A program made the position numbers and the translations under genes. Below the pieces are notes generated by a model. The model did no database searches. It was not told where the DNA came from and worked only from the letters and a program-made list of their open reading frames with translations. From assembly GCA_002448815.1 (NCBI GenBank), contig DKAJ01000012.1, forward strand, positions 141,056-205,055: a stretch of DNA of 64,000 bases, read 5' to 3'. This DNA is from Micavibrio sp. UBA6929. GTDB lineage: Bacteria; Pseudomonadota; Alphaproteobacteria; Micavibrionales; Micavibrionaceae. Shown here in pieces: positions 62,938 through 64,000 of this stretch. Each line of letters begins with the position of its first letter. The stretch's first letter is position 1.

Positions 62938-64000
62938 ATGAGTAGCGAAATTTCAGAAGAAACAATACAAACGGTCAAGGATATGGCCGGTAAGTATGAT
63001 GCGGGTTTCGTCACCGATATCGAATCGGATAAAGCGCCCAAGGGCCTGTCCGAAGAGATTATCAAATTTATCTCCGCCAAGAAAAAAGAGCCTGAATGGA
63101 TGCTGGAATGGCGCATGAAGGCCTATAAAAAGTGGCTCGACATGCCTGAACCCACTTGGCAAAAACCTGATTTTGAGCCCATCAATTATCAAGATTACTA
63201 TTACTACGCCGCGCCAAAAAGCATGGCAGACAAACCAAAAAGCCTTGATGAAGTTGATCCTAAGCTTCTTGAAACATATGAAAAATTGGGCATCCCACTG
63301 CGCGAGCAAGAAATTCTTGCAGGCGTCGCAAACCCTGTCGCAGTTGATGTTGTTTTTGATTCTGTTTCTGTTGCCACAACATTTAAGAAAACCTTAGAAG
63401 ATGCAGGTGTTATTTTCTGCTCGATTTCCGAGGCTATCCAAAACCACCCTGAATTAGTCAAAAAATATATTGGCTCGGTTGTTCCACAAGGGGACAACAA
63501 ACACGCATGCCTTAACAGCGCCGTTTTCACAGATGGCAGTTTCGTTTACGTGCCAAAAGGTGTGCGCTGTCCGATGGAGCTTTCGACATATTTCCGCATT
63601 AACGAGCTTAACACTGGCCAGTTCGAGCGCACATTGATCATCGCCGATGAAGGCAGTTATGTGTCGTACCTTGAGGGCTGCACCGCGCCAATGCGTGATG
63701 AAAACCAATTGCACGCGGCCGTTGTTGAGCTTGTCGCGCATAAAGATGCAGAAATTAAGTACTCAACCGTGCAAAACTGGTATCCGGGCGATGCGGAAAC
63801 AGGCAAAGGCGGTATCTATAATTTCGTGACCAAGCGCGGCTTATGCGAAGGTGATCATTCGAAAATCAGCTGGACGCAGGTTGAAACAGGATCATCAATC
63901 ACGTGGAAATACCCAAGCTGCATCCTAAAAGGTGATCATTCACAAGGTGAGTTTTATTCTGTTGCGATTACAAATGGCCGTCAACAAGCCGACACCGGCA
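62938..64000 (+). CDS. sufB: Fe-S cluster assembly scaffold SufB (3' end outside window)
   Basis: The core of the SufBCD scaffold for Fe-S cluster assembly. ATG at 62938; 354 codons are visible with no stop, and the rest lies beyond the window (SufB is usually near 480-490 residues). Family blocks include KWLDMPEPTWQ, SLDEVDPKLLETYEKLGIPL, VPKGVRCPMELSTYFRIN, SYLEGCTAPMRDENQLH and NFVTKRGLCEGDHSKISWTQ. Regulated probably by the adjacent Rrf2 protein. Confidence 0.96.
   Translation, partial: MSSEISEETIQTVKDMAGKYDAGFVTDIESDKAPKGLSEEIIKFISAKKKEPEWMLEWRMKAYKKWLDMPEPTWQKPDFEPINYQDYYYYAAPKSMADKPKSLDEVDPKLLETYEKLGIPLREQEILAGVANPVAVDVVFDSVSVATTFKKTLEDAGVIFCSISEAIQNHPELVKKYIGSVVPQGDNKHACLNSAVFTDGSFVYVPKGVRCPMELSTYFRINELNTGQFERTLIIADEGSYVSYLEGCTAPMRDENQLHAAVVELVAHKDAEIKYSTVQNWYPGDAETGKGGIYNFVTKRGLCEGDHSKISWTQVETGSSITWKYPSCILKGDHSQGEFYSVAITNGRQQADTG

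Noticed and set aside
1..64000. CRISPR arrays, tRNA or rRNA genes, insertion sequences
   Set aside because: Reading both strands I saw no regularly spaced repeats, no tRNA T-loop signature outside coding regions, and no transposase motifs; a covariance-model scan would be decisive.

Overview
This window reads as chromosomal, almost entirely housekeeping DNA of an alphaproteobacterium. Base composition is moderate by eye (around or a little below half G+C). The assignment rests on gene content and on gene orders that are widespread in Alphaproteobacteria: hom-glpX-recJ; bolA divergent from a J-domain gene followed by cobS-cobT; accA, xerD, aroK, aroB and a CorC-type gene; a zinc-ribbon gene divergent from ftsE-ftsX-ydcF-plsC; lptM-lysA; a twin-TM protein gene with etfB-etfA; ubiG divergent from lysC; prfA-prmC-DUF4167-clpB; and a SUF regulator next to sufB. 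The moderate GC and several proteins without obvious family suggest an under-sampled lineage (a Micavibrio-like or Rhodospirillales-like group is possible), but I cannot place it more precisely.

Layout. 1-9.4 kb: the end of an unidentified gene, a class I PHA synthase (minus), then a plus-strand run of a lipoprotein, hom, glpX, recJ and three membrane proteins (BASS-type transporter, Na/Ca exchanger, small Cys-containing protein), ending against hisI. 9.4-15 kb: RhlE-type helicase, LptD and a large SLC13-type transporter with RCK_C domains. 15-25.7 kb: an AsmA/YdbH-like protein and parE, an orphan secreted protein, cobT/cobS/J-domain, bolA, a ribbon-helix-helix protein, accA and xerD. 25.7-38.7 kb: a 305-bp gene-poor leader, a tiny membrane protein, aroK-aroB, a CorC-type protein, an aldo/keto reductase and an FAD oxidoreductase, a secreted MsrB and secA, then plus-strand parvulin, mutT, a methyltransferase, a chorismate mutase protein and a prephenate/arogenate dehydrogenase. 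38.7-47.7 kb: plsC, ydcF, ftsX, ftsE and a secreted helical-repeat protein (minus), a zinc-ribbon protein with a histidine-rich tail, lysA, a 52-residue LptM-type lipoprotein, etfA, etfB, a twin-TM protein and ubiG. 47.8-57.2 kb: lysC, a RodZ-like protein, prfA, prmC, an intergenic region with two perfect DnaA boxes, a DUF4167 protein, two small acidic orphans, clpB and a MurC/Mpl-type ligase. 57.2-64 kb: M17 peptidase, rnhB, pepN and an XRE regulator (minus), then a SUF-type Rrf2 regulator and the start of sufB, which runs off the right edge.

No tRNA, rRNA, CRISPR array, insertion sequence, integrase of a mobile element or phage gene was seen; XerD is the chromosomal-dimer type. I do not see a clear undescribed multi-gene system. 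The most interesting signals are small: tandem DnaA boxes one helical turn apart, a Crp/Fnr-like site inside a long perfect inverted repeat in front of clpB, a hairpin that buries the Shine-Dalgarno of a small orphan, a histidine-rich tail whose coding sequence overlaps lysA, and several short genes that automated calling could miss.
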